Below, one piece after another: positions 8,745-16,699 of a DNA stretch of 30,975 nt (within the stretch, counting starts at the first letter, position 1; each line of letters opens with the position of its first letter). This DNA is from an uncultured Phycisphaerales bacterium. Its GTDB lineage: Bacteria > Planctomycetota > Phycisphaerae > Sedimentisphaerales > Anaerobacaceae. The position numbers and the translations under genes are program-made. The notes beneath the pieces were generated by a model. The model was not told the DNA's origin, did no database searches, and worked only from the letters and a program-made list of their open reading frames with translations. Where the stretch lies: positions 1 through 30,975 of the forward strand of contig CALEZT010000237.1 of the NCBI GenBank assembly GCA_937927975.1, read 5' to 3'.

Positions 8745-9545
8745 ATGGAACAAGTTCGAGCGATCATCTTGCGGGCGGCGGGAATCAACACCGACCTGGA
8801 GACTCAATACACGTTGGAATTGGCCGGGGCCAAGGCGGACCGGGTGCACATCAATCGAGTGATCGAAGACAAGTCGCTGCTCGATCAGTACCACATCGCG
8901 ATCTTCCCCGGCGGCTTCAGCTACGGTGACGACGTCGCGGCCGGCAAGATCATGGCCAACCAGGTGGTTCACCACCTGGCCGAGCCCGTTCAGAAGTTCA
9001 TCGACGACGGAAAGCTCGTGCTGGGCATCTGCAACGGCTTCCAGGTCCTGGTCAAGGCGGGCATCCTCCCCGGCGGCACCCACTTCCGGCAGGAAGACGT
9101 CACCATCACCAACAATGACAGCGGCAAGTATGAAGACCGCTGGGTCTACCTCGAGCCGCAGACGAATCGGTGCGTCTTTATCGAGCCCGGCAGGCGGATC
9201 TACGTGCCGATCGCGCACGGCGAGGGCAAGATCGTCGCCAAGAGCCCCGAAGCATTGGAGAGACTCAAGAGCGAGGGCCACGTTGCCTTCAAGTATGTCG
9301 ACGCCAATGGCCAGGAAGGGCCCTTCCCGATCAATCCAAACGGCTCGACCGAGTCCATCGCGGGTTTGACCGACAAGACCGGCCGGGTCCTGGGACTCAT
9401 GCCCCACCCCGAGCGGTACATCCGGCGGACGCAGCACCCCCACTGGTCGCGTCTGGGCAAGGACCTCCGGCCGGACGGCATCGAGATGTTTCGCAACGCA
9501 GTCAAGTACGTGCGGGAGAATCTGCTCGCATCCTGCTCGGCATAG
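8745..9545 (+). CDS. purQ: Phosphoribosylformylglycinamidine synthase glutaminase subunit
   Basis: The 266-residue protein is a class I glutamine amidotransferase that releases ammonia from glutamine for PurL. The nucleophile is Cys96 in LGICNGFQVL, and His221 and Glu223 in MPHPER complete the triad. FPGGFSYGDDVAAGK near residues 54-68 is typical of PurQ. The open frame runs far upstream inside purL, but the ATG at 8745 lines up with the family N-terminus (MEQVRAIILRAAGINTD) and has an AGGGA a few bases before it. The length exceeds that of short Bacillus-type PurQ (about 227) but fits the longer forms. The gene ends the operon and converges on the V-ATPase operon with a 113-base gap that holds only a weak GC-rich dyad and no T-run. 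Confidence 0.95.
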   Translation: MEQVRAIILRAAGINTDLETQYTLELAGAKADRVHINRVIEDKSLLDQYHIAIFPGGFSYGDDVAAGKIMANQVVHHLAEPVQKFIDDGKLVLGICNGFQVLVKAGILPGGTHFRQEDVTITNNDSGKYEDRWVYLEPQTNRCVFIEPGRRIYVPIAHGEGKIVAKSPEALERLKSEGHVAFKYVDANGQEGPFPINPNGSTESIAGLTDKTGRVLGLMPHPERYIRRTQHPHWSRLGKDLRPDGIEMFRNAVKYVRENLLASCSA

Positions 9546-9658
9546 TCCTCACGCCATAGACATGAGACAGTGGAGGCCGTCGGCAAGGCGCACCTGCCGC
9601 TGTCACCCGGGATGAGAGACGCATCTGCGCTTCCACGCTGTCGCTCGCGACGGCTCCG

Positions 9659-10276
9659 TCATTTCCGGATGATGTCCGTGATCTTCATCAGGCGGGTGAT
9701 GTTGTCTCGCTCGACCTCGCCGAGCTTGGTGTTGATGAACTTGATCGTATCGACGATGTCCGGGATCACCACGTGCTCCAGCACGTTCACGCGACGCCGG
9801 GTCATCTGGAGTTCTACCGCCAGCAGGCGGGCTTGCTTTTCTTTCTGGGCCAGTTCGACCAGGCTGTCGATCGCCTTCTCCAGCGACTGGAGGGCGACGT
9901 CGAGTTCGCCGGAGGTGACGCCGTAGCCGTAGCAGATGATGTCGCCTTCGATGTCTTTGGACAGGCGAGGCACGCGGACGTTCATGACCGAGGCGAACTC
10001 GATCGCCATCTTGAACCGCTTGGTCGGGACCGCCATCGCGGCCTTGACGTCCTCGGGCTCCATGGTCGCGCGGGCGAGCATGAATCGCCGGAAGGTCAGG
10101 AGCAAGGCCTCCTCGACCTTCTTACGCAGCGGCTGGATGTCCCGGGCGATCTGAATCAACTGGCGGGAGATCTCGTCGCGTTTTTCACTGAGCAGTCGAT
10201 GCCCCCGCTTGGCCAGCGTGATCCGCTTGCGAAGCCGAAGGAGCTCCATTCGTGTTGCGTTTACGTTTGCTAGCAC
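9659..10276 (-). CDS. atpD: V-type ATPase subunit D (central stalk)
   Basis: The 205-residue protein is the rotor shaft subunit of the V1 part, a long helical hairpin that turns inside the A3B3 head. The N-terminus VNATRMELLRLRKRITLAKRGHRLL is the family signature, and the C-terminus (RRVNVLEHVVIPDIVDTIKFI) is typical of the second shaft helix. I keep the GTG at 10276 because a CGAGG lies 7 bases upstream and the family N-terminus needs these residues; the ATG at 10249 would cut into the signature and lacks a ribosome site. It is the last gene of the operon, separated from subunit B by about 555 bases that contain a four-helix-bundle gene and repeats. Confidence 0.95.
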   Translation of the reverse strand: MLANVNATRMELLRLRKRITLAKRGHRLLSEKRDEISRQLIQIARDIQPLRKKVEEALLLTFRRFMLARATMEPEDVKAAMAVPTKRFKMAIEFASVMNVRVPRLSKDIEGDIICYGYGVTSGELDVALQSLEKAIDSLVELAQKEKQARLLAVELQMTRRRVNVLEHVVIPDIVDTIKFINTKLGEVERDNITRLMKITDIIRK

Positions 10277-10290
10277 GGGGGAACCTCGTT

Positions 10291-10321
10291 GATGCGTAGA
10301 AGCGTAGATGCGTAGATGCGT
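10291..10321. repeat. Left repeat array of the four-helix-bundle element
   Basis: About four tandem copies of an 8-base unit GCGTAGA(T/A) occupy this stretch between the four-helix-bundle gene and subunit D. Bases 10294-10313 (GCGTAGAAGCGTAGATGCGT) are a perfect 20-base inverted copy of 10802-10821 on the far side of the gene. Confidence 0.9.
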
Positions 10322-10342
10322 TGGCTTCGCTTGTCCATGGCT

Positions 10343-10714
10343 CTACTTGCCTCTTCCGTCGTTCTTGTCCGTTTTCATGTACTTGATCAGATTCAGGGTC
10401 TTTCGACGAAGGGCTTCCACCTCTTCCAGCAAAGACGCTCCTTTAAGATACCCGAGCCTCTCCGCAATAACCACCTGCGTTTCCAGCTCAGACAACGAGC
10501 CAAGGGACACGCGGAGAAATTGCGTATATCCCCGTCTGGACGCACGCGCGGCGCCTTCGGCAATATTGCTCGGATAGGACACCGCCGCCCTTCTCATCTG
10601 CGATTTCAGTCCATATTCTTCATCTTTCGGAAACGTCAGGGTCGCCTGATAAATGTGTACAACGAGCTCAATGCCCTGTTTCCAGATCTCCAGATCCTTG
10701 TGCGTATTGCCCAT
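10343..10714 (-). CDS. Four-helix-bundle protein (23S rRNA intervening-sequence/Avd-like family)
   Basis: The 123-residue protein matches the small S23/IVS four-helix-bundle family: KDLEIWKQGIELVVHIY at the start, FPKDEEYGLKSQMRRAAVS, then SNIAEGAARASRRGYTQFL and a last helix with LSELETQVVIAERLGYL. Family members are encoded in intervening sequences of 23S rRNA genes, as accessory (Avd) proteins of diversity-generating retroelements, and as many orphans of unknown role. Known members form oligomers with a basic, nucleic-acid-binding character. No reverse transcriptase or rRNA lies nearby. The ATG at 10714 has GAGGAG 8 bases upstream; the frame extends to a GTG at 10777, but that part covers the repeat-like DNA. 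It sits between V-ATPase subunits B and D, in the same direction, and is framed by an inverted repeat, which suggests insertion as a unit. Confidence 0.9.
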   Translation of the reverse strand: MGNTHKDLEIWKQGIELVVHIYQATLTFPKDEEYGLKSQMRRAAVSYPSNIAEGAARASRRGYTQFLRVSLGSLSELETQVVIAERLGYLKGASLLEEVEALRRKTLNLIKYMKTDKNDGRGK

Positions 10715-10743
10715 AACCGTTCTCCTCTCCAACTTCTGAGTTC

Positions 10744-10835
10744 GCATCGTTATGAGCCTTCGCATCCACACATCCACGTTTCAGCGCTGTCGCACGTCTT
10801 CACGCATCTACGCTTCTACGCTCCAACGCTTCTAC
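10744..10835. repeat. Right repeat array of the four-helix-bundle element
   Basis: Bases 10802-10821 are the exact inverse of 10294-10313. Degenerate copies of the same motif continue through 10823-10835, where the array runs into the TAG stop codon of subunit B (10832-10834). Looser CGCATC/CATCCAC copies occur at 10744-10779, in the leader of the four-helix-bundle gene. Confidence 0.8.
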
Positions 10836-12220
10836 TTCTTCCTGAATTGCGGCATGTACTTCTCGATGAGCTTGACGTCGATGCGTTTGAGCTCGTTGTT
10901 CTCGAACATGCTCAGCAGTTCCCAGCCAAGGTCGAGGGTCTGGAAGACGGTGCGGTTGTCGTACCAGTCCTGGCCGATGTACCTGTCCTCGAAACGGTTG
11001 GCGAAGGTCATGTACTTGCGGTCCTCGTCGGAAAGGGCCGCTTCGCCCATGATCGTCGCCAGTTCCTGCATTTCCTTGCCGCGGGCATAGGCCGCGTAGA
11101 GCTGGTTGTAGAGGTCCGCGTGGTCCTCGCGGGTCTTGTTCTTGCCGATGCCCTTGTCCTTCAGACGCGACAGGCTGGGCAGCACGTCCACCGGGGGCTT
11201 GACGCCCTGCCGCTGGAGGGAACGAGACAGAATGATCTGGCCTTCGGTGATGTAGCCGGTCAGGTCGGGCACCGGGTGCGTCTTGTCGTCTTCGGGCATC
11301 GTGAGCACGGGCACCATGGTGATGGAGCCCTTCTTGCCCTTGATGCGGCCGGCCCGTTCGTACAGGGTCGCGAAATCCGTGTAGAGATAGCCGGGATAGC
11401 CGCGCCGGCCGGGCACTTCCTTGCGGGCGGCGCTGATCTCGCGGAGGGCGTCCGCGTAGTTGGTCATGTCGTTCAGGATGACCAGCACGTGCATGTCCTG
11501 CTCGAAGGCCAGGTACTCCGCGGCGGTCAGCGCGAAGCGCGGGGTCGCGATTCGCTCGATGGCCGGGTCGTTGGCCAGGTTGATGAACATGACAGACCGC
11601 TCGATGGCGCCGGTGTTGTGCAGGTCGTCGATGAAGAACTGGGCGGCCTCGAACGTGATACCCATGGCCGCGAAGACCACGGCGAAGGCCTCGCCCTTGC
11701 CGAGCACGGACGCCTGGCGGGCGAGCTGGGCGGTGAGGTCGTCGTGGGGCAAGCCAGAACTGGAAAAGATCGGGAGCTTCTGGCCGCGGACGAGCGGGTT
11801 GAGGCCGTCGATCGTCGAGATGCCCGTCTGGATGAACTCGTTGGGATAGTTGCGGGCATAAGGATTGATCGGGGCGCCGTTGATGTCGCGGCGTTCGACC
11901 GGAATGATCTCGGGTCCGCCGTCCTTGGGGACGCCCAGACCGCTGAAGACGCGGCCAAGCAGGTCGGGCGAAACGCCCAGTTCGAGCGGACGGGCCAGGA
12001 AGCGGACGGTGCTGCTGGCGTTGTCCAGGCCGCTGGTGCCCTCGAAGACCTGGACGAGGACCTTGTCGTTCTCGACCTGGAGGATCTGGCCGCGACGCAC
12101 GGAGCCGTCGCCCAGCTCGATGTCGACGATGTGGCCGTACTTGGCCTCGTCCACCATCTCGACCAGCATCAGCGGGCCCTGGATGTTCGATACGGTCTGA
12201 TACTCTTTCACGGATAGCAT
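10832..12220 (-). CDS. atpB: V-type ATPase subunit B (non-catalytic head subunit)
   Basis: The 462-residue product is the regulatory nucleotide-binding-fold subunit of the A3B3 head. It shows the family N-terminus ([29 protein letters not shown]), [35 protein letters not shown], and SSSGLPHDD in place of a Walker A loop, as expected for the non-catalytic chain. [45 protein letters not shown] follows in separate conserved blocks. The ATG is preceded by GCAGGAG at a 6-base spacing. It lies 36 bases after subunit A. Its stop codon is embedded in the repeat that borders the four-helix-bundle gene. Confidence 0.97.
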   Translation of the reverse strand: MLSVKEYQTVSNIQGPLMLVEMVDEAKYGHIVDIELGDGSVRRGQILQVENDKVLVQVFEGTSGLDNASSTVRFLARPLELGVSPDLLGRVFSGLGVPKDGGPEIIPVERRDINGAPINPYARNYPNEFIQTGISTIDGLNPLVRGQKLPIFSSSGLPHDDLTAQLARQASVLGKGEAFAVVFAAMGITFEAAQFFIDDLHNTGAIERSVMFINLANDPAIERIATPRFALTAAEYLAFEQDMHVLVILNDMTNYADALREISAARKEVPGRRGYPGYLYTDFATLYERAGRIKGKKGSITMVPVLTMPEDDKTHPVPDLTGYITEGQIILSRSLQRQGVKPPVDVLPSLSRLKDKGIGKNKTREDHADLYNQLYAAYARGKEMQELATIMGEAALSDEDRKYMTFANRFEDRYIGQDWYDNRTVFQTLDLGWELLSMFENNELKRIDVKLIEKYMPQFRKK

Positions 12221-12256
12221 GTCACACTCCTGCGTCGGTCGCGACGCGTTGGTTGG

Positions 12257-14038
12257 CTACTTGGCGGCCACGGCTCCTTCGAGCTGTCGCATCTGGTCGT
12301 CGATCTTGGCGCGGATCTGGCGGATCTTGTCGATCTCCGCCTGCGGGATGTACTTGGCGCGGGCGATGTCCTCGCGAACGGCCAATCGCGAAATCGCGGC
12401 GGTCTCGACGCCGGCCTCGACCGCCGCCAGGCCTGCGTGGTGGAAGTGCAGCACGGTCCTGAGCATCTCGTACTGCTTCTCCAGCGAGGTGTACGTGTCC
12501 ACCGCGTGGAACGCGTTCTGGTGCAGGTAGTCCTCGCGGATCGAGCGGCTGGTCTCCATCGCCAACCGGTCCCGCGGCGACAGCGCCTCGGCGCCGACGA
12601 GCCGCACGATTTCTCGCAGTTCCGACTCCTGCTCCAGAAGGCCCATCGCCTCCTTGGTCATCTGCTCCATCTCGGCGCCGAGATCCTTGTTCTGGAAGGC
12701 CCCGCGCAGGTACTGGCCGTAGAACGAATAACTCGTCAGCCAGTCGATGGCGGGGAAGTGACGCTGGTAGGCCAGCTCGCCCTTGAGGGACCAGAAGACC
12801 TTCACGACGTGCAGGGTCGCCTGGACGACGGGGTCGGAGAGGTCGCCGCCCGGCGGGCTGACGGCCCCGATGACGGACAGACCGCCTTCGCGGTCGGGCG
12901 ACCCCAGGCACTTGACCCGACCAGCCCGCTCGTAGAACGCCGCGATGCGAGCCGAAAGGTACGCCGGGTATCCTTCCTCCGCGGGCATTTCTTCCAGACG
13001 CGTCGAGATCTCACGCATGGCCTCGGCCCAGCGGCTCGTGCTGTCGGCCATGAGGGCCACCGTATAACCCATGTCGCGGAAGTACTCCGCGATCGTGATG
13101 CCGGTGTACACCGACGCCTCGCGGGCGGCCACCGGCATGTTCGACGTGTTCGCGATCAGCACCGAGCGCCGCATCAGGGGCTCTCCGCTGCGGGGGTCTT
13201 TCAGCTCGGGGAACTCGGTCAGCACGTCGGTCATCTCGTTGCCGCGCTCGCCGCAGCCGACGTACACCACGATGTCGGCATCGACCCACTTGGCGAGCTG
13301 ATGCTGAACGACCGTCTTGCCCGTCCCGAAGGGCCCGGGCACGCAGGCGGTGCCGCCCTTGGTGATCGGGAAGAACGTATCGACAACGCGCTGCCCGCTG
13401 ACGAGCACGTTCGTCGGCGCCAGCCGCTTGCTCAGGGGCCGCGGGTTTCGCACGGGCCACTTCTGCATCAGCGTCAGTTTGTGCTCGGTCCCCTTATCCG
13501 ATACGCAGACCGCCACGGTCTCCTCGACCGTATACTCGCCCTGCGAAATGCTCTTGATCGTGCCGCTGATCCCCGGCGGAACCATGATCCTATGCAGCAC
13601 CAGCGAGGTCTCCTTCACCTCGCCGATGATGTCGCCGGGGTTCACCTTAGCGCCCTTGGCGACGGTCGGCTTGAACGCCCATTTCTTCTCGCGGTTCAAG
13701 CCCGGCATCGCGCTGCCGCGGCTCATGAAGGAGCCTTCGAGCTTCACCAGGGCGTCCAGCGGCCGCTGGATGCCGTCGTAGATGCTCTCGATCAGCCCGG
13801 GGCCCAGTTCGACGCTCAGCGGCGCCTCGGTGTCCAGTACCGGCTCGCCCGGCCCGATGCCCGTGGTCTCCTCGTAGACCTGGATCGAGGCCCGGTCGCC
13901 GCGAAACTCGACGATCTCGCCGATCAGGTTCAGCGCCCCCACGCGGACCACGTCATACATGCGTGCCCCGGCCATACCCTCGGCCACCACCACCGGCCCG
14001 GCGACCTTCATTACACGACCTTGTCTTTTCTCTGTCAT
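12257..14038 (-). CDS. atpA: V-type ATPase subunit A (catalytic)
   Basis: This is the catalytic subunit of the V1 head, which hydrolyses or makes ATP at the A/B interface. Counting from the ATG at 14038 it has 593 residues. The N-terminal barrel is at about 7-70, the A-specific non-homologous region at about 115-190, and the Walker A loop GPFGTGKT at 235-242 with Lys241. Later come GCGERGNEM, the SNMPVAAREASVYTG block, and LMADSTSRWAEAMREIS. A GTG three codons upstream (14047) is in frame, but AAAAGG sits only 2 bases before it and 11 bases before the ATG. The gene follows subunit F by 15 bases. Confidence 0.97.
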   Translation of the reverse strand: MTEKRQGRVMKVAGPVVVAEGMAGARMYDVVRVGALNLIGEIVEFRGDRASIQVYEETTGIGPGEPVLDTEAPLSVELGPGLIESIYDGIQRPLDALVKLEGSFMSRGSAMPGLNREKKWAFKPTVAKGAKVNPGDIIGEVKETSLVLHRIMVPPGISGTIKSISQGEYTVEETVAVCVSDKGTEHKLTLMQKWPVRNPRPLSKRLAPTNVLVSGQRVVDTFFPITKGGTACVPGPFGTGKTVVQHQLAKWVDADIVVYVGCGERGNEMTDVLTEFPELKDPRSGEPLMRRSVLIANTSNMPVAAREASVYTGITIAEYFRDMGYTVALMADSTSRWAEAMREISTRLEEMPAEEGYPAYLSARIAAFYERAGRVKCLGSPDREGGLSVIGAVSPPGGDLSDPVVQATLHVVKVFWSLKGELAYQRHFPAIDWLTSYSFYGQYLRGAFQNKDLGAEMEQMTKEAMGLLEQESELREIVRLVGAEALSPRDRLAMETSRSIREDYLHQNAFHAVDTYTSLEKQYEMLRTVLHFHHAGLAAVEAGVETAAISRLAVREDIARAKYIPQAEIDKIRQIRAKIDDQMRQLEGAVAAK

Positions 14039-14053
14039 TGTTGTCACAACCTT

Positions 14054-14377
14054 TTAGCTACTCTTGAGAATATCAATCCCCGTAGCGAGTTTCAGTACCC
14101 TGCCCAGAGCCTCGCTGGCGAAGCCCTCGGATTCCTGCGTGAACGGCGCGACCACCACGCAGGGCGTCGCTTTGGCCTCCGTCGCCGCCAGGACCTCGTC
14201 GGCCGCCGCGGCAATCGTCTCGGCCACCACGAGCAACGCGTAGTCCCCGCGGACGATCTGCTCGGCCGCCTTGACGATCTGCTCGCGCTCGTTGCCCACG
14301 GCGTACGTGTCCACGCCCAGCGCCGAGAACGGCATCACGAAATCGGCATCACCTAGTACTGCTACTTTGCCTTCCAT
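14054..14377 (-). CDS. atpF: V-type ATPase subunit F
   Basis: The 107-residue protein matches the small V1 central-stalk subunit F (NtpG in E. hirae naming): KVAVLGDADFVMPFSALGVDTYAV at the start, a GDYALLVVAETIA strand, then PCVVVAPF. The frame stays open upstream into subunit C (to 14602), but those residues do not resemble the family, and the ATG at 14377 fits its N-terminus and length. Unlike its neighbours it has no visible Shine-Dalgarno sequence. The 34 bases just before the start are occupied by a direct repeat (14379-14412), so translation may depend on coupling to subunit C, whose stop is 50 bases upstream. Confidence 0.9.
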   Translation of the reverse strand: MEGKVAVLGDADFVMPFSALGVDTYAVGNEREQIVKAAEQIVRGDYALLVVAETIAAAADEVLAATEAKATPCVVVAPFTQESEGFASEALGRVLKLATGIDILKSS

Positions 14378-14378
14378 C

Positions 14379-14412
14379 GATTCGTATCCCGTGACCCGTG
14401 ATTCGTGTCCCG
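14379..14412. repeat. Short direct repeat in the leader of subunit F
   Basis: GATTCGTATCCCG at 14379-14391 and GATTCGTGTCCCG at 14400-14412 are 12/13 identical, and the spacer TGACCCGT resembles them. The repeat fills the space where the ribosome-binding site of subunit F would be expected. Confidence 0.7.
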
Positions 14413-14427
14413 AAAGAGCGACCTGCT

Positions 14428-15474
14428 CTACGCGAGACGATCCACGATCAGTTTGGTGTCCAGATTGTTTCGCTTGGCCGTCAGGATCAGGCGGACCGAC
14501 CGGATTTCGTGCTCCTTGGCCAGGAAGAACGCCACCACCGGCTGCGGACCCGATCCGATCTGTGTCGTCTGCCTCAGGTAGCCCAGCACGTAGTCGTCGC
14601 ACTGCTGCTCAACCTTCAGGAACGATCCGTTGGCCGCCACGTACGCAGCGCCGGCATCGAGAATGGCATGATACGGCGTGGCGAAATACAGTGGACCGAC
14701 CGCCTCGTATGGTAGGTCGAGCCCCTGTCGCAACCGGTCCATCTCGATGAATCCACCCTCCAGGAACACATCCCGCGGGTCCGCCTGCAGGAACTTGACC
14801 CGCAGCATCGTCCGCAGGTTCGTCATGTCGATCTGGATGCGGAAGAGATTCGTCAGGAACTCCGCGCCGTCGGCGACCTGGGCCACGTCCAGCTTGTGCT
14901 CGGCCTGCGCGTGGTCGATCGCGATGTCGATCTGGCGGATATCCTTGTTCTGGTAATACGCCAGAGTTGCCCGCTCGACCGCCGCCTGCGCGTACTCGGG
15001 CAGCAGGCCGTAGTTCTGTTCTTCGAAGGCCTGCCGCAGCACTTCCGGCGGGATATTCCCCTCGGGGCTGAAGTCGGCGCCCACCGGCTTGTCGGTGAGG
15101 ACCCGGCGCAGGACCAGGCGGAGATTCGCATAGTCGTCCCGACTGCGGAACAACTCCGCGACCCGCTCGTCCAGCATCAGGTCCTCGAACAGCCTGCGGA
15201 CCGCGGCCCGGCGCTGTCGAAGCACGGACTCGACCTCGGAGCCGCCCGCCCCCTGGGGAAGCGTGTATTCCGTGCCGCCCAGCGACGAGGCCGCCGAGGC
15301 GAAGTCCGACGCGTTGGCCATGTCCGTCAGGGTCGTCCGCGTCAGCATCTGCGTCTCCATGCTCCGGACCTGCGCGGTCTGGAACATGTAGCGGTAATCG
15401 TCCTCGCCCACCGGCGGGTACGTGAAGAAATCGTGCACACCCAGGTCCATCTTATCCAATCGCATCTCGGGCAT
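14428..15474 (-). CDS. atpC: V-type ATPase subunit C (rotor-membrane connector)
   Basis: The 348-residue protein matches the V-type C subunit (homologous to eukaryotic subunit d), the funnel that couples the central shaft to the K ring. Recognisable parts are YRYMFQTAQVRSMETQML near the N-terminus, the helical bundles with DYANLRLVLRR and NLFRIQIDMTNLRTMLRVKF, and the end with VAFFLAKEHEIRSVRLILTAKRN. The length is normal. The ATG lies 6 bases after the subunit E stop codon, and only a weak GGTAG precedes it. The acidic, polar N-terminal 15 residues look typical. Confidence 0.92.
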   Translation of the reverse strand: MPEMRLDKMDLGVHDFFTYPPVGEDDYRYMFQTAQVRSMETQMLTRTTLTDMANASDFASAASSLGGTEYTLPQGAGGSEVESVLRQRRAAVRRLFEDLMLDERVAELFRSRDDYANLRLVLRRVLTDKPVGADFSPEGNIPPEVLRQAFEEQNYGLLPEYAQAAVERATLAYYQNKDIRQIDIAIDHAQAEHKLDVAQVADGAEFLTNLFRIQIDMTNLRTMLRVKFLQADPRDVFLEGGFIEMDRLRQGLDLPYEAVGPLYFATPYHAILDAGAAYVAANGSFLKVEQQCDDYVLGYLRQTTQIGSGPQPVVAFFLAKEHEIRSVRLILTAKRNNLDTKLIVDRLA

Positions 15475-15480
15475 GTTGGG

Positions 15481-16092
15481 CTACCGCGACCGACCCGCGT
15501 CGGCGTTGTTTGAAAAGAGATCCTTGGCCACTTCGATCTCGAGGTCCTTGCGGGCCTGGCCCACGAGCACGTCCACCGAGACGTTCGAACGGACCTTGCC
15601 CCGCTGGAGGAGGAACCCCGCGCCGAAGTTGTGCTTCTCGTCGGACAGCGTCAGCTTGCCCTTGCCCTGGAGTCTGGCGTTGACGTCGGCGACGAGCTTG
15701 GCGTCGATCCGGGCGTCGTTCTTGCCCGCAACCACCTTCTCTTCGCCCGTCTCGACCGCCGCAGCCATGAGCTTGGCCATCAGTTCGCGGTACTCCGCGT
15801 CCGGCAGCTTCTCCATCTTCTGGCGGGCCTGGACGAACACCTCGTCCAGCAGCGAGGCCTTGGCGGTCGCGTACTCCTTTGCGGCCTCCATTCTCGCCAC
15901 GGCCAGCCGCTGCGAACGTTCGTCCGCCGCGGCCTTCTCCACCAGAGCCTGCGTCTGCTGCTCGAACCGGGCCAGCTCGTCGTTGAGCTTGCCCGTCTCC
16001 GCGGCCTCGCGCTCCTGGGCCTGCTTGAGGATCGCGTCGGCCTGGGCCTTCGCATCCGACAGTATCTTCGTTATGACCTGTTCAGCTTCCAT
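15481..16092 (-). CDS. atpE: V-type ATPase subunit E (peripheral stalk)
   Basis: The 203-residue protein has the layout of subunit E: an N-terminal coiled coil rich in Ala, Glu and Lys (ITKILSDAKAQADAILKQAQ) and a C-terminal globular domain that binds the top of subunit B (NFGAGFLLQRGKVRSNVSVDVLV). With the H/G subunit it forms the stator. The ATG at 16092 has AGGAAGG a few bases upstream; the open frame reaches a GTG at 16122 abutting the K stop codon, but it has no ribosome site. It lies 30 bases after subunit K. Confidence 0.92.
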   Translation of the reverse strand: MEAEQVITKILSDAKAQADAILKQAQEREAAETGKLNDELARFEQQTQALVEKAAADERSQRLAVARMEAAKEYATAKASLLDEVFVQARQKMEKLPDAEYRELMAKLMAAAVETGEEKVVAGKNDARIDAKLVADVNARLQGKGKLTLSDEKHNFGAGFLLQRGKVRSNVSVDVLVGQARKDLEIEVAKDLFSNNADAGRSR

Positions 16093-16122
16093 TGTGCCTT
16101 CCTGCCGAAAAGGGGTGCTCAC

Positions 16123-16629
16123 TTACGCGCCGGCGCCGGGAACCGCGAGCTTGATGCCCATCAGCAGGACCAGCAGCGAGATCAGGAAGCCCAGAATCGC
16201 GTACAGCTCGATCAGAGCCGCGTACACGACGCCGGCCTTGAAGGCCATGTCCGGACGCTTGGCGCTCATCAGAACGCCCGCGGCGCCGGTCCGGCCCTGG
16301 TGGATCGCGCTGAACATGCCCGCGACGCCCACCGGCAGGCAGGCCGCCAGCATGGACAGACCCTGGAACCACGTCACCGGGACGACTTCCGGGCCGAACA
16401 TGTTCAGCTTGATCATCACGAACAGGCCGATGACGAAACCATAGATGCCCTGGGTACTGGGCAGCACGACCAGGAGCATCAAGGTGCCGTATCGTTCCGG
16501 CTTCTCACTCAAGACGCCCGTAGCGGCCTTGGCGGCGGTCCCCAGCCCGATGGCCGAACCGATACCCGCCAGAAACACGGCCAATGCAGCCCCTGTCAAC
16601 GCGAACGGCAAACCCATCATTTCCAACAT
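16123..16629 (-). CDS. atpK: V-type ATPase membrane rotor subunit K (double-hairpin proteolipid)
   Basis: The 168-residue protein has four membrane helices, i.e. two fused hairpins, as in NtpK of E. hirae. The helices are around residues 8-30, 48-72, 86-108 and 133-160. The ion-binding Glu is E141 in ALIELYAILGF. The other positions that hold Na+ in NtpK are also kept: Leu56, Thr59 and Gln60 in LPSTQG, and Gln111 in HQGR. This suggests a Na+-coupled enzyme, which is inference. The ATG at 16629 has a GAGG 9 bases upstream; the open frame continues to 16707 and would overlap subunit I, which is unlikely. The gap to subunit I is 70 bases, the widest in the upstream half of the operon, in keeping with a need for more K copies. 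Confidence 0.95.
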   Translation of the reverse strand: MLEMMGLPFALTGAALAVFLAGIGSAIGLGTAAKAATGVLSEKPERYGTLMLLVVLPSTQGIYGFVIGLFVMIKLNMFGPEVVPVTWFQGLSMLAACLPVGVAGMFSAIHQGRTGAAGVLMSAKRPDMAFKAGVVYAALIELYAILGFLISLLVLLMGIKLAVPGAGA

Positions 16630-16699
16630 AGTTTCTGACCTCTTTCCCTTTGCGTACTTTCCTAGACTTCTGCCCAACCGCGGCCCTGGACCGGCGGCA

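Noticed and set aside
9546..9658. Terminator between purQ and the V-ATPase operon
   Set aside because: A GC-rich dyad (GCTGTCG-CTCG-CGACGGC) is present, but no T-run follows on either strand.
10343..10835. Diversity-generating retroelement
   Set aside because: The four-helix-bundle protein resembles Avd, but there is no reverse transcriptase and no template/variable repeat pair with adenine-biased differences in the window.
10343..10835. 23S rRNA intervening sequence
   Set aside because: The protein family fits, but no rRNA sequence flanks it; both neighbours are V-ATPase genes.
10291..10835. CRISPR array
   Set aside because: The repeats are 8-base, tandem and inverted, without uniform spacers or cas genes.
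10316..12217. 633-residue plus-strand frame over subunit B and the four-helix-bundle gene
   Set aside because: It is a shadow of subunit B with compositional bias and no domain. Similar frames at 12437-14356 and 16445-18175 are shadows of subunits A and I.
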